NCBI GenBank assembly: GCA_920105625.2
Contig: OV050030.1
Span: 178,141,315-178,205,314 of the forward strand
Direction: 5' to 3'
Source: Clusia tigrina
Taxonomy: Eukaryota; Arthropoda; Insecta; Diptera; Clusiidae
Length of the DNA stretch: 64,000 bases
Of the stretch, positions 45,545-55,110 are shown piece after piece. Each line of letters starts with the position of its first letter. The first letter of the stretch is position 1. The notes beneath the pieces were generated by a model that had not been told where the DNA came from, searched no databases, and saw only the letters and a list, made by a program, of their open reading frames with translations. A program made the position numbers and the translations under genes.

Positions 45545-45792
45545 ATGAGACTATCCTCATCTTTCAAATAAATAGGGGCATCACAATACATCTTTCAGGT
45601 CGCAATGTTATAACACCCTTATATAAATCTATCTATCTATCTGTACGTGCTTGTTGGATTCTTCTTTAAATTTTTCAGAACTTTTTGTAGCGACATTAAT
45701 TATTTGAAATGCCTTGATTGGTTATTAGCATTAATTGTGCTATTACAGTACTTAGTAAAGAGTAAATATTGCATTATAATTTAAAAAAAATT

Positions 45793-46368
45793 TTATTTAT
45801 AATTTGCCGTGCTTTTGCGGATTTGGCGCTTAACATACTTCTTATAATACTCGTTTATTTTAATAATAATAAGAATAAAAATTGCTAATGCTAAAAATGC
45901 TCCAATACTTTTAGATATAAAATCGCTGCCATTCATTGCTGTCATCTGGCTGTTTGCGTTGTTGTTGTTAGGAGCTAGGATGATCTCCTCGTTTTTGTCT
46001 GTCTCTGTCCCATCTTTCAATTGTTCTAACTTGTTTATGAGGTTTTTCTTCAGCTCACAGTCCTTCGTTATGGGAATAATCCGATGCAATTCCGCTCTCT
46101 CTTTGCGAAGCCGTACAGCTTTGCCTGCTCTTGTTTTCCGCTTCTTCTGCGGCGGTGGTGGTGTTTTTGCACGCTTCTGTTGGCGAGCAAGATAAAATTC
46201 ATTGGAGAGTGGCTGCGGCCCTAGTTTCAGCGAGGTTGGTGTATATTCCTCTTTGGTTGTCTGCTGACACACCGGCTGTGGGACGTACTCTTCTTCAATT
46301 ACTTCTGTGGCGTTTCTCATGTACGCCTCCCACCTGGTAAAAATTTCGTCAACCTCAGCCTGAGTCAT
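45793..46368 (-). CDS. Leader ORF of the gypsy-type element, C-terminal membrane segment
   Basis: A 191-codon frame with its ATG at 46368, 98 bp inside the 5' LTR and upstream of gag. No stop interrupts it. Features: a charged N-terminus (MTQAEVDEIFTRWEAYM), a proline stretch with basic cluster (TPPPPQKKRKTRAGK, residues about 70-84), a helical Lys/Glu/Leu region, an Asn-rich linker and one hydrophobic segment (IGAFLALAIFILIIIKI, residues about 155-171) followed by a basic tail. No N-terminal signal peptide is evident, so a tail-anchored topology is possible. It is too short for, and in the wrong place for, a usual envelope gene. Small ORFs before gag are known in the 412/mdg1 group; I do not recognise this one. 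Confidence 0.6.
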   Translation of the reverse strand: MTQAEVDEIFTRWEAYMRNATEVIEEEYVPQPVCQQTTKEEYTPTSLKLGPQPLSNEFYLARQQKRAKTPPPPQKKRKTRAGKAVRLRKERAELHRIIPITKDCELKKNLINKLEQLKDGTETDKNEEIILAPNNNNANSQMTAMNGSDFISKSIGAFLALAIFILIIIKINEYYKKYVKRQIRKSTANYK

Positions 46369-46448
46369 CTGATTTATGCAGGATGACGTTTATAAAATCT
46401 GCTGGGGCTGGCTCTATTATATGTGCTGGATAACATTTCCTGAAATCC

Positions 46449-46466
46449 ATTTTGGCAGGATCGCCA
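46449..46466 (-). other. Primer binding site (candidate)
   Basis: On the minus strand the bases directly after the LTR end read TGGCGATCCTGCCAAAAT. A TGG start at this position is usual for a tRNA primer site. The matching tRNA was not identified. Confidence 0.6.
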
Positions 46467-46918
46467 TGTTATGTTGTATCTACGTAATGTTACATCAATG
46501 AATTCGCCCTGACGTGGACATTAGTATATTGGGGCGCCCTGATGTTTTTGAGGTATCCTTATTATAAAGGCGTGGATATAACGCCGAGAAATTAGGCCAA
46601 AGGCCGCTCTTGCTGAATAAGCCGCAAAGTATTGATTGGCTGTTACTAATTCTTAAATATTTACTAGAGGGGAAATCCTATGTACTTTCTACATGCCTGC
46701 TCATCACATGTTCGCTGCGGCACCGACTGTCTGTATCGACAGTTATTTCGAGTGCATTACCCGTGTGCAATTTGACGTCCTTGCACTTGAAAGAGTGCAA
46801 GCGCGCCGCACCAGGCAATGAACTGCTTTGGTGGTCGCTCAAGGGTAAGACGCTACGGCTTGCATACTCGCGCTCAAGTTACGCGCTATGATCAGCATGC
46901 ATGCATACATACACTTCA
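46467..46918 (-). repeat. 5' LTR of the gypsy-type element
   Basis: 452 bp, highly similar to 35863-36491 outside three length differences: about 20 extra bases at 46475-46495, loss of about 230 bp after GCCGCAAAG (46629) and about 30 extra bases at 46663-46692. The sequence GCCCTGACGTGGACATTAGT and the following 100 bp are nearly identical in both LTRs. Confidence 0.95.
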
Positions 46919-46922
46919 GTAG

Positions 46923-47950
46923 TGAAAAGCCATTTGAGAATTTAGAAAAACAATACCACAGCACCAATTTGGTTTCCGAACCAGACACAATACAACTGAA
47001 TAAGTACACCGAATAGTTTCTGTCATAAAAAAATCCTTCGAAAATAAGCAATATGGCGCTGCGGGTTTTTCTTGATATAGCACAATTTTCAAAATGAAAA
47101 TGCTGTTACCGCCAAATATACATAAACTGTTACAAAATTATCTAACATACAGGAAATTTACAGTAAAAATATAAAATTTACATCTCGGCTAGCCACAATT
47201 TATGTTCTAGAATACAAGGAAGTGTCCTCGGTCCAATTCTTTGCGTGCTATATACATCTGATATGCCCACCGATTCAAAGACAACAATCTCAACATTTGG
47301 TGATGACACGGCAATCTTAAGCGCTCACACTAATCCAATAACAGCATCGAGAAATCTACAAATACACATCGACACACAAACTAAATGGCTAAACAAATGG
47401 CAAATAAAAGTCAATGAAACCAAAGTGTCCAAATAACCTTTACACTAAGAAGAGAAACCTGTCCAGCTATAAATATAAATAATCATGCCATTCCATAAGA
47501 CACCTAAGTAAAATATCTTGGGATTCACCTAGATTAGCGATTAACCTGGAGCAAAGATATAGAGGCAAAAACCACAGTCACTATTCTGGTTGCTAAATAA
47601 GAACTCGAAGCTCAAATTGGAACATACTACTGTATAAAGCAATAATTAACCCGGTTTGGACCTACGTAATACAGATGTGAGGTAGGGAAACACCTACCAA
47701 AGTAGAAGAATTACAGAATATGCAATCTAGGATACTTCGAATAATTACGGGAGCACCCTGATATATTAAAAATTCAAATATCTACAATGATCTCTGAATA
47801 TAAATGTACAAGAAGAAATAGGCAGACTAAAGAGAGTTTACCTTCTGAAAGTGGAAAACCACCCAACGAGGTAGCTCGAAATTTGCTACTGCATTTATGA
47901 CCAAAACGGCTAAGAAAGAAATATATATTATAGATCTTAGCAAACATATA
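46923..47950 (+). pseudogene. Jockey-like LINE RT fragment
   Basis: Heavily decayed frames give QFGFRTRHNTTE, LPPNIHKLLQNYLTYRKF, then LCVLYTSDMPTDSK and STFGDDTAILSAHTNP (47245-47436). In the last, FGDD replaces the usual FADD, so the RT motif C is altered. KWLNKWQIKVNE follows, and the post-RT tail reads QNMQSRILRIITGAP and NSNIYNDL near 47700-47800. This is the same clade as the element at 16.9-19.7 kb. The gypsy insertion with its GTAG duplication lies at its left edge. Confidence 0.75.
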
Positions 47951-48179
47951 AATCTAACAATGAATTAATTAATTATAAATTAACATGTTTCAAATATTTG
48001 TTCTTAGCATTGGCAAGAGAACATTAGAGTTTAATATTAGCTGCTAGTATATCAAAATTTATTGTTAGCTCTTTCGAAAGATTCAAACAATTATAATTGG
48101 AAAAAAGTATCTGCGATCTGGAATGATGAGAAGGAAAAAATTGCTTAACATTATTATATTTCGGGTTACTTTCATCAAA

Positions 48180-49370
48180 ATAATCTTTTCTATCTATTGC
48201 AGTCTAGTTTTAGATCGGGGCACAGTTGTGAGACTACTATGCTGAAGGTTATGGATGATGTTCGGGTAATGTATGACCAAAGTCTTGTTACTTTTCTATG
48301 TCTCCTGCATTTCTCTCAGGCTTTCGAAAGCGTTAATCATTCTTTGCTATGTTTAAAATTAAAGCGGTACTATGGGTTTTGTGACAGTGCAGTTGGTCTT
48401 ATAAATAGTTATTTAACAATGAGAATGCAGCGTGTAAAGTTGGGCAATATCTATTCTGATTATAGGCATGTTTTTTCTTGTGTTCCACAGGGATCAATTC
48501 TTGGCCCACTCTTGTTACTATATTTACAAATGACATTTTCTCGGTGTGTAAATACGTAAATATACATGCTGATGACCTACAGATTTATCTTTCTCGGCGC
48601 ATGGAGTTTATTGATGACTTGAGTCTTAAAATGAATGCAGATCTAAATTCTATATTTGATTGGTGAAAAAGAAATGGACTTTTTCTAAACCCGTTAAAGT
48701 CCTATGTCCAATCTCGAAGAAGAAAATCGAATTGGACAAACTTCCTTTGATATCTATTGGTGGCGTATAGCTGAAATTCGTTGAGAGATCATGTAGTTTG
48801 GGCTTCCATATTAATTTGTCTTTCACTTGCACTGATCAAGTAAATAGTATAGTGAAAAAGGTTTTTTTGGTGCTGAGACAGTTAGACAGCAGAGGTTACC
48901 TCTGTCGAGACTAGGAGAATGTTGTTAAGCAGCTGGTTGTACCGATAATTTGCTATTCAGAGCTTGTATATAGTAAGTTGGATTCAAGCTCTCTACATAA
49001 AATACAAGTTGTATTTAACTATGCCACACGATATATGTAGATTGCGTAGGTTTGACCATATAACTTCCTGGAAGACAAGTGTTCTTGGATGCAGTATTGA
49101 AAACTATTTACGGATCAGAAATTGTATTTTTCTATACAAGCTGACTATCACGAGAACTCCTAATTACCTCTTTGAGAAACTTCAGCAGAGCCAATCAAAA
49201 AGAAGTCGGTGCATGATAATACCTAAATTTGCCTATTCTAATTCAACTCGATACTTTTTCATTAATGCTATCAGGATCTGGAATTCGCTACCTTCTGCAG
49301 TGAGAGGCGTGGCAGGGATTAGCGAGTTTAAGTATTTAGTGTTCCAGTACTTTTGTTGAGAGCTGACATA
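48180..49370 (+). pseudogene. CR1/Jockey-like LINE ORF2 C-terminal half
   Basis: RT from FRSGHSCETTMLKVMDDV through LLHFSQAFESVNHSLL (motif A, with Glu instead of the catalytic Asp) and SCVPQGSILGPLLL (motif B). Motif C is YVNIHADDLQIYLS, with His for Tyr. The C-terminal region at 48964-49359 (FLYKLTITRTPNYLFEKLQQ, AIRIWNSLPSAVRG) ends at a stop. This tail is common in CR1-like insect LINEs. Frame changes near 48535 and 48665-48960 break it. An AT-rich 3' region ending ATAAATTGAAAT (about 49625) follows. Confidence 0.8.
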
Positions 49371-49479
49371 AAGCTCTCTTATTTTTACCCTTGTAAATAA
49401 CCAAATATCTCTTTTATTGGTCTTCTCTGTCAGTATTCTTTTAATTTCTTATTGTATTCATTTATTAATTATTTATTAT

Positions 49480-49626
49480 TTATTAATTATTTACTCATTC
49501 ATTTTTTTATTTATTTATTTAATTAGTTACTAATTTAATTTAATATATATATTTTAATAATTGATATATAGTTATATATTAAGAAAAACATTGTCTTATT
49601 GTATAACTTTAACAATAAATTGAAAT
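49480..49626 (+). repeat. LINE 3' tail, copy 1 of a direct repeat
   Basis: About 147 bp, from TTATTAATTATTTACTC to CAATAAATTGAAAT. A diverged copy lies at 50036-50190 in the same orientation. It is the 3' end of the CR1-like LINE just upstream. Confidence 0.75.
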
Positions 49627-49680
49627 AGACATTTTTTAATTATTTATTCACATAACGTACAATAAAATTTCTTAATAATA

Positions 49681-49932
49681 TTAGGTTTTTTTCTGCGCAT
49701 ATACAATATTTTTTGCATTTTTTTTTATTTTCTTATGGTATTTAAAATTATCTATGTTAATATCTGCTTCATATAAAAATTTCATATTTTGACAATTTAA
49801 GTCATCTAAATTACATATAAGATTAATTTCATCACCAATCATATCTTTAACCCATTTCGATTTTTCATAACCTTTCACATATACAATGGAGTTTGATTCT
49901 TGTCTTACATGCGTTTCTAAATAATCCTCCAA
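49681..49932 (-). pseudogene. Fragment of an unidentified protein
   Basis: An 83-codon minus-strand frame (YLETHVRQESNSIVYVKGYE, KSKWVKDMIGDEINL, CNLDDLNCQNMKF) that extends upstream without a stop through HHGLHWNDGESTLHNLE (to about 49980). Conserved-looking Cys, Trp and His-His residues suggest a real protein fragment rather than chance. I cannot name the family; it may come from a DNA transposon or a virus-like element. It is sandwiched between two copies of a LINE tail. Confidence 0.4.
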
Positions 49933-50035
49933 ATTATGTAACGTTGATTCACCATCGTTCCAATGTAATCCGTGATGATTAATATATTATAACCAATTAT
50001 TTGTAATTTTCCCTTTGATGTTAATCTATCATTAT

Positions 50036-50190
50036 TTATTACTTATTTATTTATTATTATTTTTTTATTTATCTATTTAATTAGTTGCTAGATTAACTTA
50101 ATTTAATATACATATATTTTAATAACTGATATATAGTTATATATTAAAAGACTTTGTCTTATTGTATAACTTTAAACAATAAATTGAAAT
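50036..50190 (+). repeat. LINE 3' tail, copy 2 of a direct repeat
   Basis: A second copy of the 3' tail at 49480-49626, sharing TATATAGTTATATATTAA and CAATAAATTGAAAT. It is probably a severely 5'-truncated LINE insertion. Confidence 0.7.
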
Positions 50191-50191
50191 T

Positions 50192-50520
50192 GAATCTTAA
50201 GCCATCTGTTCAAAATTTGGGTCTCAGTAGCTATTTAGTATTTCAAGATAACGTCCCCAAACACAGTTCTGAAACTGTACGCACTATCTTAGTTTACAAT
50301 TCTCAGAAAGTACTTCCATACCCTCCTCAATCACCGAAACATAATTCTATAGAGCATCTGTGGGATATTTTGGAAAAGAAAATAATACCAGATCAAACAA
50401 AAAGAGTGGAAAAATGTTCACCAAAAGAACAAGAAATTTAGTATTTTCTATGAATAGGCGTTTAAGAGACGTAATTTTATCAAAAGTATACAAGGTATTA
50501 CTTTCCCATAAGAATTGTTA
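50192..50520 (+). pseudogene. Tc1-like transposase C-terminal fragment
   Basis: The frame gives FQDNVPKHSSETVRTIL (the catalytic DNxPKH motif with the second Asp) and YPPQSPKHNSIEHLWDIL, the Tc1 SPDLNPIEHLW motif with PKHNS in place of PDLNP. It continues after a shift as FSMNRRLRDVILSK. Domain order and spacing match the C-terminal third of a Tc1 transposase. The DNA-binding half and both terminal repeats are missing. Confidence 0.8.
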
Positions 50521-50739
50521 AATCTCTCTTTCTATTTTTATTACACATCAGTGGTGTCATAAAAAAGTAATTTACTATGTTGCATTCTGATACTATGTGA
50601 TGGAAGGAGAGAGTAGTTTGGTTGCAGATTGGGCTTGGTTGCGGGGAATAAGGTGTAAATAGGTGGGAGTGAGTCAATCAATTTATTTTACTTATTATTA
50701 TGTTTCTAGGAATTCCTATTTATTTGAAGGATGAGGATA

Positions 50740-51905
50740 GTCTCATCTATAGATCTTCTCCTAGGTTAATTTCCGACAGGAATTCATATATTTTGGAGGA
50801 ATCAAGATGAGGAATCTTGCTCATGTCTAAGATATATTCTCCAAAACACCTGTGTCTTTTGTGTGCCAATGGTCCGCAGTCTGTGATCAGGAGCTTCGTC
50901 ACTTTCTCCACAGAATCGACAGATGGCATCTGAAGATATACCCAAATTGTTCAAATGGTAGTTGAGTCTACAATGTCCGCTTAAAATGCCTGTGATGATT
51001 CTTAATTTACTGCGAGGCAGATTTATTAACTCCTTAGCTCCTTTAGGATTAAAATCTCTCGGAATTGCTTTAGAGCTGTTTTAATCCCGGAAGAATTTTC
51101 CAGGTTTGATTTATTGTTGCATGTGTTCAAATTCTTCAGCACACCTCCAATGTTGTTGGATGATAATCCACAGAAGGGTTCAGGGTCGTTGAAATGAAAG
51201 GCCGCAGCCTTTCTTGCTAAGCTATCAGCCTTCCCATTTCCCTCTACTCCTATGTGGCCTGGTACCCACAAGTACAAGTACAAGTTTAGACCTCACCAAG
51301 GGTGAACTCAAAATCGAGTGCTGCTTGACTATCGGATAGTATCACGATTTTTTTCCCGTTTCTTCCTGTCATTGTTGATCTGGGCACATCTTTCAATAGC
51401 GTGAATCTCCGATTGAACAATGCTTGGCAAAGAACCCATTGGTTCTCAGTAGTTGGTTCTAGGCCCAAATACTCCTGCCACAGTTCCGTCTTAGAACCGT
51501 TTGTATACCGAAAGAAGGTGTTTTCTCTAATTTTATACGGCTCAGTTAGACCTTTCCATTATTTTTTGCAACTCAACTTTGTACTGTATTTGTGTACACA
51601 GTTGAATTTTCTTGGCATAAAATCCTTGTGAGAGTATTTAGTATACCATATTCTTGTTTCCCATATATTTCCGGTGTAATTTGATTCCTCGAAATAATTT
51701 ATTTTATTCTGCTAAGAGATTTCCTAGCTCCAGTGATGATAAGACAGGCAAGGCGTTGTACTTCACTTAAGGCAGAATTCGCTGTTTGAAGTCTGACTCT
51801 ATTTGACAAGGCTACAGAACCATAGGTGATGATTGGTTTCACGAATATACTATACATCCAGCGAACGATTGTTGGGTTACATCCCCAAGATTTTCCATAC
51901 ATACG
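50740..51905 (-). pseudogene. Truncated second copy of the LOA/R1-like LINE
   Basis: The minus strand matches the C-terminal half of the LINE at 40713-45642: SWGCNPTIVRWMYSIFVKP (51902 on), DSQAALDFEF and LYLWVPGHIGVEGNGKADSL (51283 on), then LITDCGPLAHKRHR and SKIPHLDSSKIYEFLSE (50929-50747). In the RNase H part the copy reads HIGVEGNGKAD where the other has HILVDGNEKTD. It is broken by several frameshifts and 5'-truncated near 51905. Confidence 0.9.
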
Positions 51906-52125
51906 TATATGTACGCAGATATCTTTTACATGAACTATTAAAATGTATCCATTTTTTATTATAATATTATGTATTTGTTGTACTTGTCCACCAACTGTGC
52001 AATGCTATGCAGATAAATCCCATTCAGTTGTGAAAATAGGCAATTCAAAAGACATACTCGCTGCACCCTATGTACTCATTCTTGCAAGCACTTTTTTCGA
52101 ATGTTTCGATACTCATTTGTTTCTA

Positions 52126-52969
52126 TAGGGTGTTTTTTTTAGACGTGTGGTTTTCAAGCAGAAATAAAATGCATATAATTTAATGTTATGGCCAAGAATT
52201 TAGTTTTATTATAAAGATAAGAGTTTGCCATTATGTTTTAAAAAAAAATTTCGGGCAAGTGGTCGCCGAATATTCTCTTCCAAGGTGTCAATCGACTCGG
52301 GCTTATCTGCTTAGACAAGCGACTTCACATAACCGCACAAAAAAGAGTCCAGCGGTATTAAATCGCACGATCTTGGAGGCCACGCCACAGGCCCATGACG
52401 CAAGATAATGCGCTCACCAAAAGTTTCCTTCAATAAATTGATTGTATCGTTCGCTGTATGGCATGTAGTACCGTCTTGTTGGAACCAAAGGTCGTGCACA
52501 TCAAAATCCTCCAATTTAGACACGAAAAAGTCATTAATCATGGCTCTATAGAGCTCCCCATTGACTGTAACAGTATGGCCGGCTTCAGTTTTGAAGAAAT
52601 TTGGACCAATGATTCCCTCTGCCCATAGAGCAAACTAAACGGTGACTTTTTGAGGATGTAACGGCGTCTCAACAATGGCTTGTGGATTATCGTCACTCCA
52701 AATGCGACAGCTTTGCTTATTAAAGTACCCATTCAACCAAAAGTGAGCTTCATCGCTGAACAAAATTTTCTTGTGAAAAACGGTATCGGTGGCCATCTTG
52801 TTTTGGGCCCATTCACCGAACGTGCGACGCGCTTGATGGTCGTTCGGCTTCAATTCTGTGAAATGGCAAACCAAACTGAGCATAAATCAAGTGACAGCTG
52901 TGAAAAGGACCGACTCCTAAAAAAGTATTGCCAGATTGAAATCCACACGTCTAAAAAAAACACCCTTTA
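52126..52969 (-). mobile_element. Second DD41D mariner family, internally deleted
   Basis: Inverted ends TAGGGTGTTTTTTTTAGACG (left) and its complement at 52950-52966 (right), with a TA on each side. At about 840 bp it is shorter than a full mariner. The terminal sequence differs from that of the DD41D element at 7153. Confidence 0.85.
52311..52883 (-). pseudogene. DD41D mariner transposase, N-terminus deleted
   Basis: Two frames. The first, 52883-52635, reads CHFTELKPNDHQARRTF, KKILFSDEAHFWLNGYFN (first catalytic Asp) and PLHPQKVTV. The second, 52541-52311, reads LWFQQDGTTCHTANDT (second Asp) and WPPRSCDLIPLDSFLCG (third Asp). The count between the second and third Asp is 41 residues. The N-terminal DNA-binding half is missing, and a stop and frameshift separate the frames. 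LDSFLCG in place of the usual LDFFLWG is further decay. Confidence 0.88.
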
Positions 52970-53285
52970 TTTTCATTATTTTCAAGCTCCTCTCACTCTC
53001 ATTCATTCTTTTTGGAAGTTAGTAAGTTAACGTTGAGAAATGTATTGAAACATGGTTCAACACCATTCGTGCAGACCTTTTTGGTGGGTTGTACCAATTT
53101 TGTTTTGAGTCAGATACAAGCACTAAAATTATGGAACCGGTGACCAGACCGCCCCTCCTCCGACCCCACGATCCTAGGTGGTTCACCTCTACCGGTAAAC
53201 CCTCCAGCAGCAGTGTGGCTACTGGCAAATTCTTTGGCGAACAAGCCCAATAAAAAAAAGTGGAAATCCATGAGGCTCCATGCCT

Positions 53286-53760
53286 CTAGTTGTGATTGTT
53301 AGGACAATAATTATCTGATTCCTTGGTGCAGGCTTTAGTAAGAATCTCGACCACTTTGTCAAGCTGTTCAGTGGAGCAGCGCTCTGCAGGATCAAGAGGG
53401 TAGATAGCTTCTGATAAAATAGATATGTGTTTGTTCCAGTCCATTTTCTCCGTGTTTGGGTCTGATATCAATATGTCTACTTGAAATTCTATGTAGCAAT
53501 AGTCAGAAAATGGTATGTGTTTTGATACTCTCCAACAGCGACCAGAGTCCGAGTGCCCTTCCGTTACTAGAGTAATATCCAGAGACTACAAACTGATGGA
53601 AGCCAAATGGTCTTGTAGGACCTTCTGCGAAAACGTGGAACAGAAACCGTAAGGTCTTAGCGGCAAATACAATTACTACAGGATTCATACAAGATCCGAA
53701 CGAAATATAGTCCACACCACGTGAAGAAATGCTTGAGCCAAAGTCGGTGTTGGTAGACAT
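53286..53760 (-). pseudogene. Possible LINE endonuclease fragment
   Basis: Frames at 53760-53503 and 53471-53286 join through THTIFSDYCYIEFQV (near 53480). This resembles the end of an R1/LOA-type endonuclease, with Tyr where SDH has His. It is followed by ISDPNTEKMDWNKHI, similar to the NPRxTDWxK segment after that domain. The upstream frame is open but has no endonuclease motif that I can align. GC-richer sequence at 53100-53230 could be part of the same element. Confidence 0.4.
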
Positions 53761-53899
53761 GGCGTGTTAGTGGTTCCGATGGTTTTGGAGGGAAAATAGC
53801 AGGCTGTGTGAATAGTTCTTTACCGGCGTCGTTTGCCCAGGTCTGCGTCGAAATTTTTAGTTTTCCTATTTAGATGGGTGCGTGGAAGTGCCTTCGAAT

Positions 53900-55110
53900 G
53901 AATAAGGCTGTTTGCAACATGGAAAAATGTTCGAGGTACTAATTAAGAAATCAATGTTGAAACAAATCAAAACAATCACAATACAAATATCAATGGCCAG
54001 AAAATCATTTTTAGTATATCGCTCAAGCTGCACAAAGGGAAACAATATCACAGGAGCCAAATCAAATAAAAAGCAACAAAACTTCTGAAATATCAAACAA
54101 TGACGATCTATCCGAATTAAAGACAATGATGAAACAACTAATAAATCAAATGACCGGTATGATAAACATAGTAACTATACTTGTATGGAAAATAGATGAA
54201 CGCAGTAAATAAAATAAATTTGGCAATATGGAATGCAAATGGACTGTCGCGCCATGAACTAGAACTGAAGACTTTCTTAATAAATATCTATTGAGATGTG
54301 ATGCTAGCTCAGAAACACATGCTACAGACAAGACATATGTTAATTTCCCTAACTTTGACATCCATTACACAAATCATCCTGACAATAAAGCTCACGGTGG
54401 AACGGCGATCATTATCAAACAAAGTATGAACTACATTGAACTTGACGCATATAAAAAGAAAACCTTGAAGCAACCACAATAGCACAAAAAGACTCGAAAG
54501 GACAAAATAGTAGTATCTGCTGTCTATTGTTCACCAAAATATAACAATACAAAACAACAATATCTAGACTATTTAAAAAACTGTGGAATCGCTATTTAGC
54601 CGGAGGCTACTAAATTTTTTTATGGCGATCAAGGTTGACAAACACAAAAGGACGCGAGTTACTTAAAGCTATACGATATAATAATGGTCGATTCATTAAC
54701 ACAGGGGAACCAGATTTAATAGACTTTTGCATCATCAAAAATATCTAGAATTATACTGAGGCCAATCCCCAATCCTAATGACAGTTTTTTCAGGTCTTTA
54801 GAACAATAAGACTTACGAATAATTTTCGTCTACACTGGAAAAAAAATACCAAAATAGATATACGATTAACAACAAAAATCAATCGCATACTTTAATGATA
54901 GCGTTATCGAAGCAATCACAGCTTCAACACGGAAGCCAACGTTAACAAAAACTACACAAGCATTAAGGAAGAAAACATTAAGGAAGTTCCGAAAAAATGG
55001 CAAATCACTAGGAATCCAGAAAATAAATCCAAACAAAATCCGATGGCTGCACAGCTGAAGACTAACGTGATCTTTTGCGGAATATTAGGTACAGAATTGT
55101 AAGAATTTTA
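53900..55110 (+). pseudogene. Jockey-like LINE fragment (ORF1 end, endonuclease)
   Basis: The plus strand reads NKINLAIWNANGLSRHELEL from about 54200 (ORF2 start), then SETHATDKTYVNFPNFDIHY, NHPDNKAHGGTAIIIK (54291-54482), a stop, and KIVVSAVYCSPKYN near 54500. FLYGGDFN-like and TGEPDLIDFCIIKN pieces follow near 54610-54745. This is the AP endonuclease domain of a Jockey-clade LINE with nonsense mutations. Weakly readable sequence continues to about 55110; no RT is present. Confidence 0.75.

Larger units (their letters stand above)
40713..45642 (+). mobile_element. LOA/R1-like LINE inserted in the gypsy leader
   Basis: A plus-strand LINE of about 4.9 kb flanked by GTATACGTGCGTGTTGG (40696-40712) and GTACGTGCTTGTTGG (45643-45657), an imperfect 15-17-bp target-site duplication. 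The 3' end is a short (ATCT)n repeat rather than poly(A). It has ORF1 with a DUF4780-like part, AP endonuclease, RT with an internal loss, RNase H and a zinc-finger tail. A related shorter copy lies at 50740-51905. Confidence 0.88.
35863..46918 (-). mobile_element. Complete-ended gypsy-type LTR retrotransposon, minus strand
   Basis: Two LTRs in the same orientation (35863-36491 and 46467-46918) are bounded outside by GTAG (35859-35862 and 46919-46922), a 4-bp duplication as expected for Ty3/gypsy. In element order: 5' LTR, primer site, a leader ORF with a membrane segment (46368-45793), a LINE insertion, gag, protease, RT-RNase H, integrase, polypurine tract and 3' LTR. Without the LINE the element is about 6.1 kb. 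It carries no envelope gene after integrase. Stops, frameshifts and an RT deletion make it inactive. Confidence 0.93.

Noticed and set aside
49430..50190. Direct repeats interpreted as a pair of LTRs
   Set aside because: The repeats are LINE 3' tails lacking TG...CA ends, primer site and purine tract.
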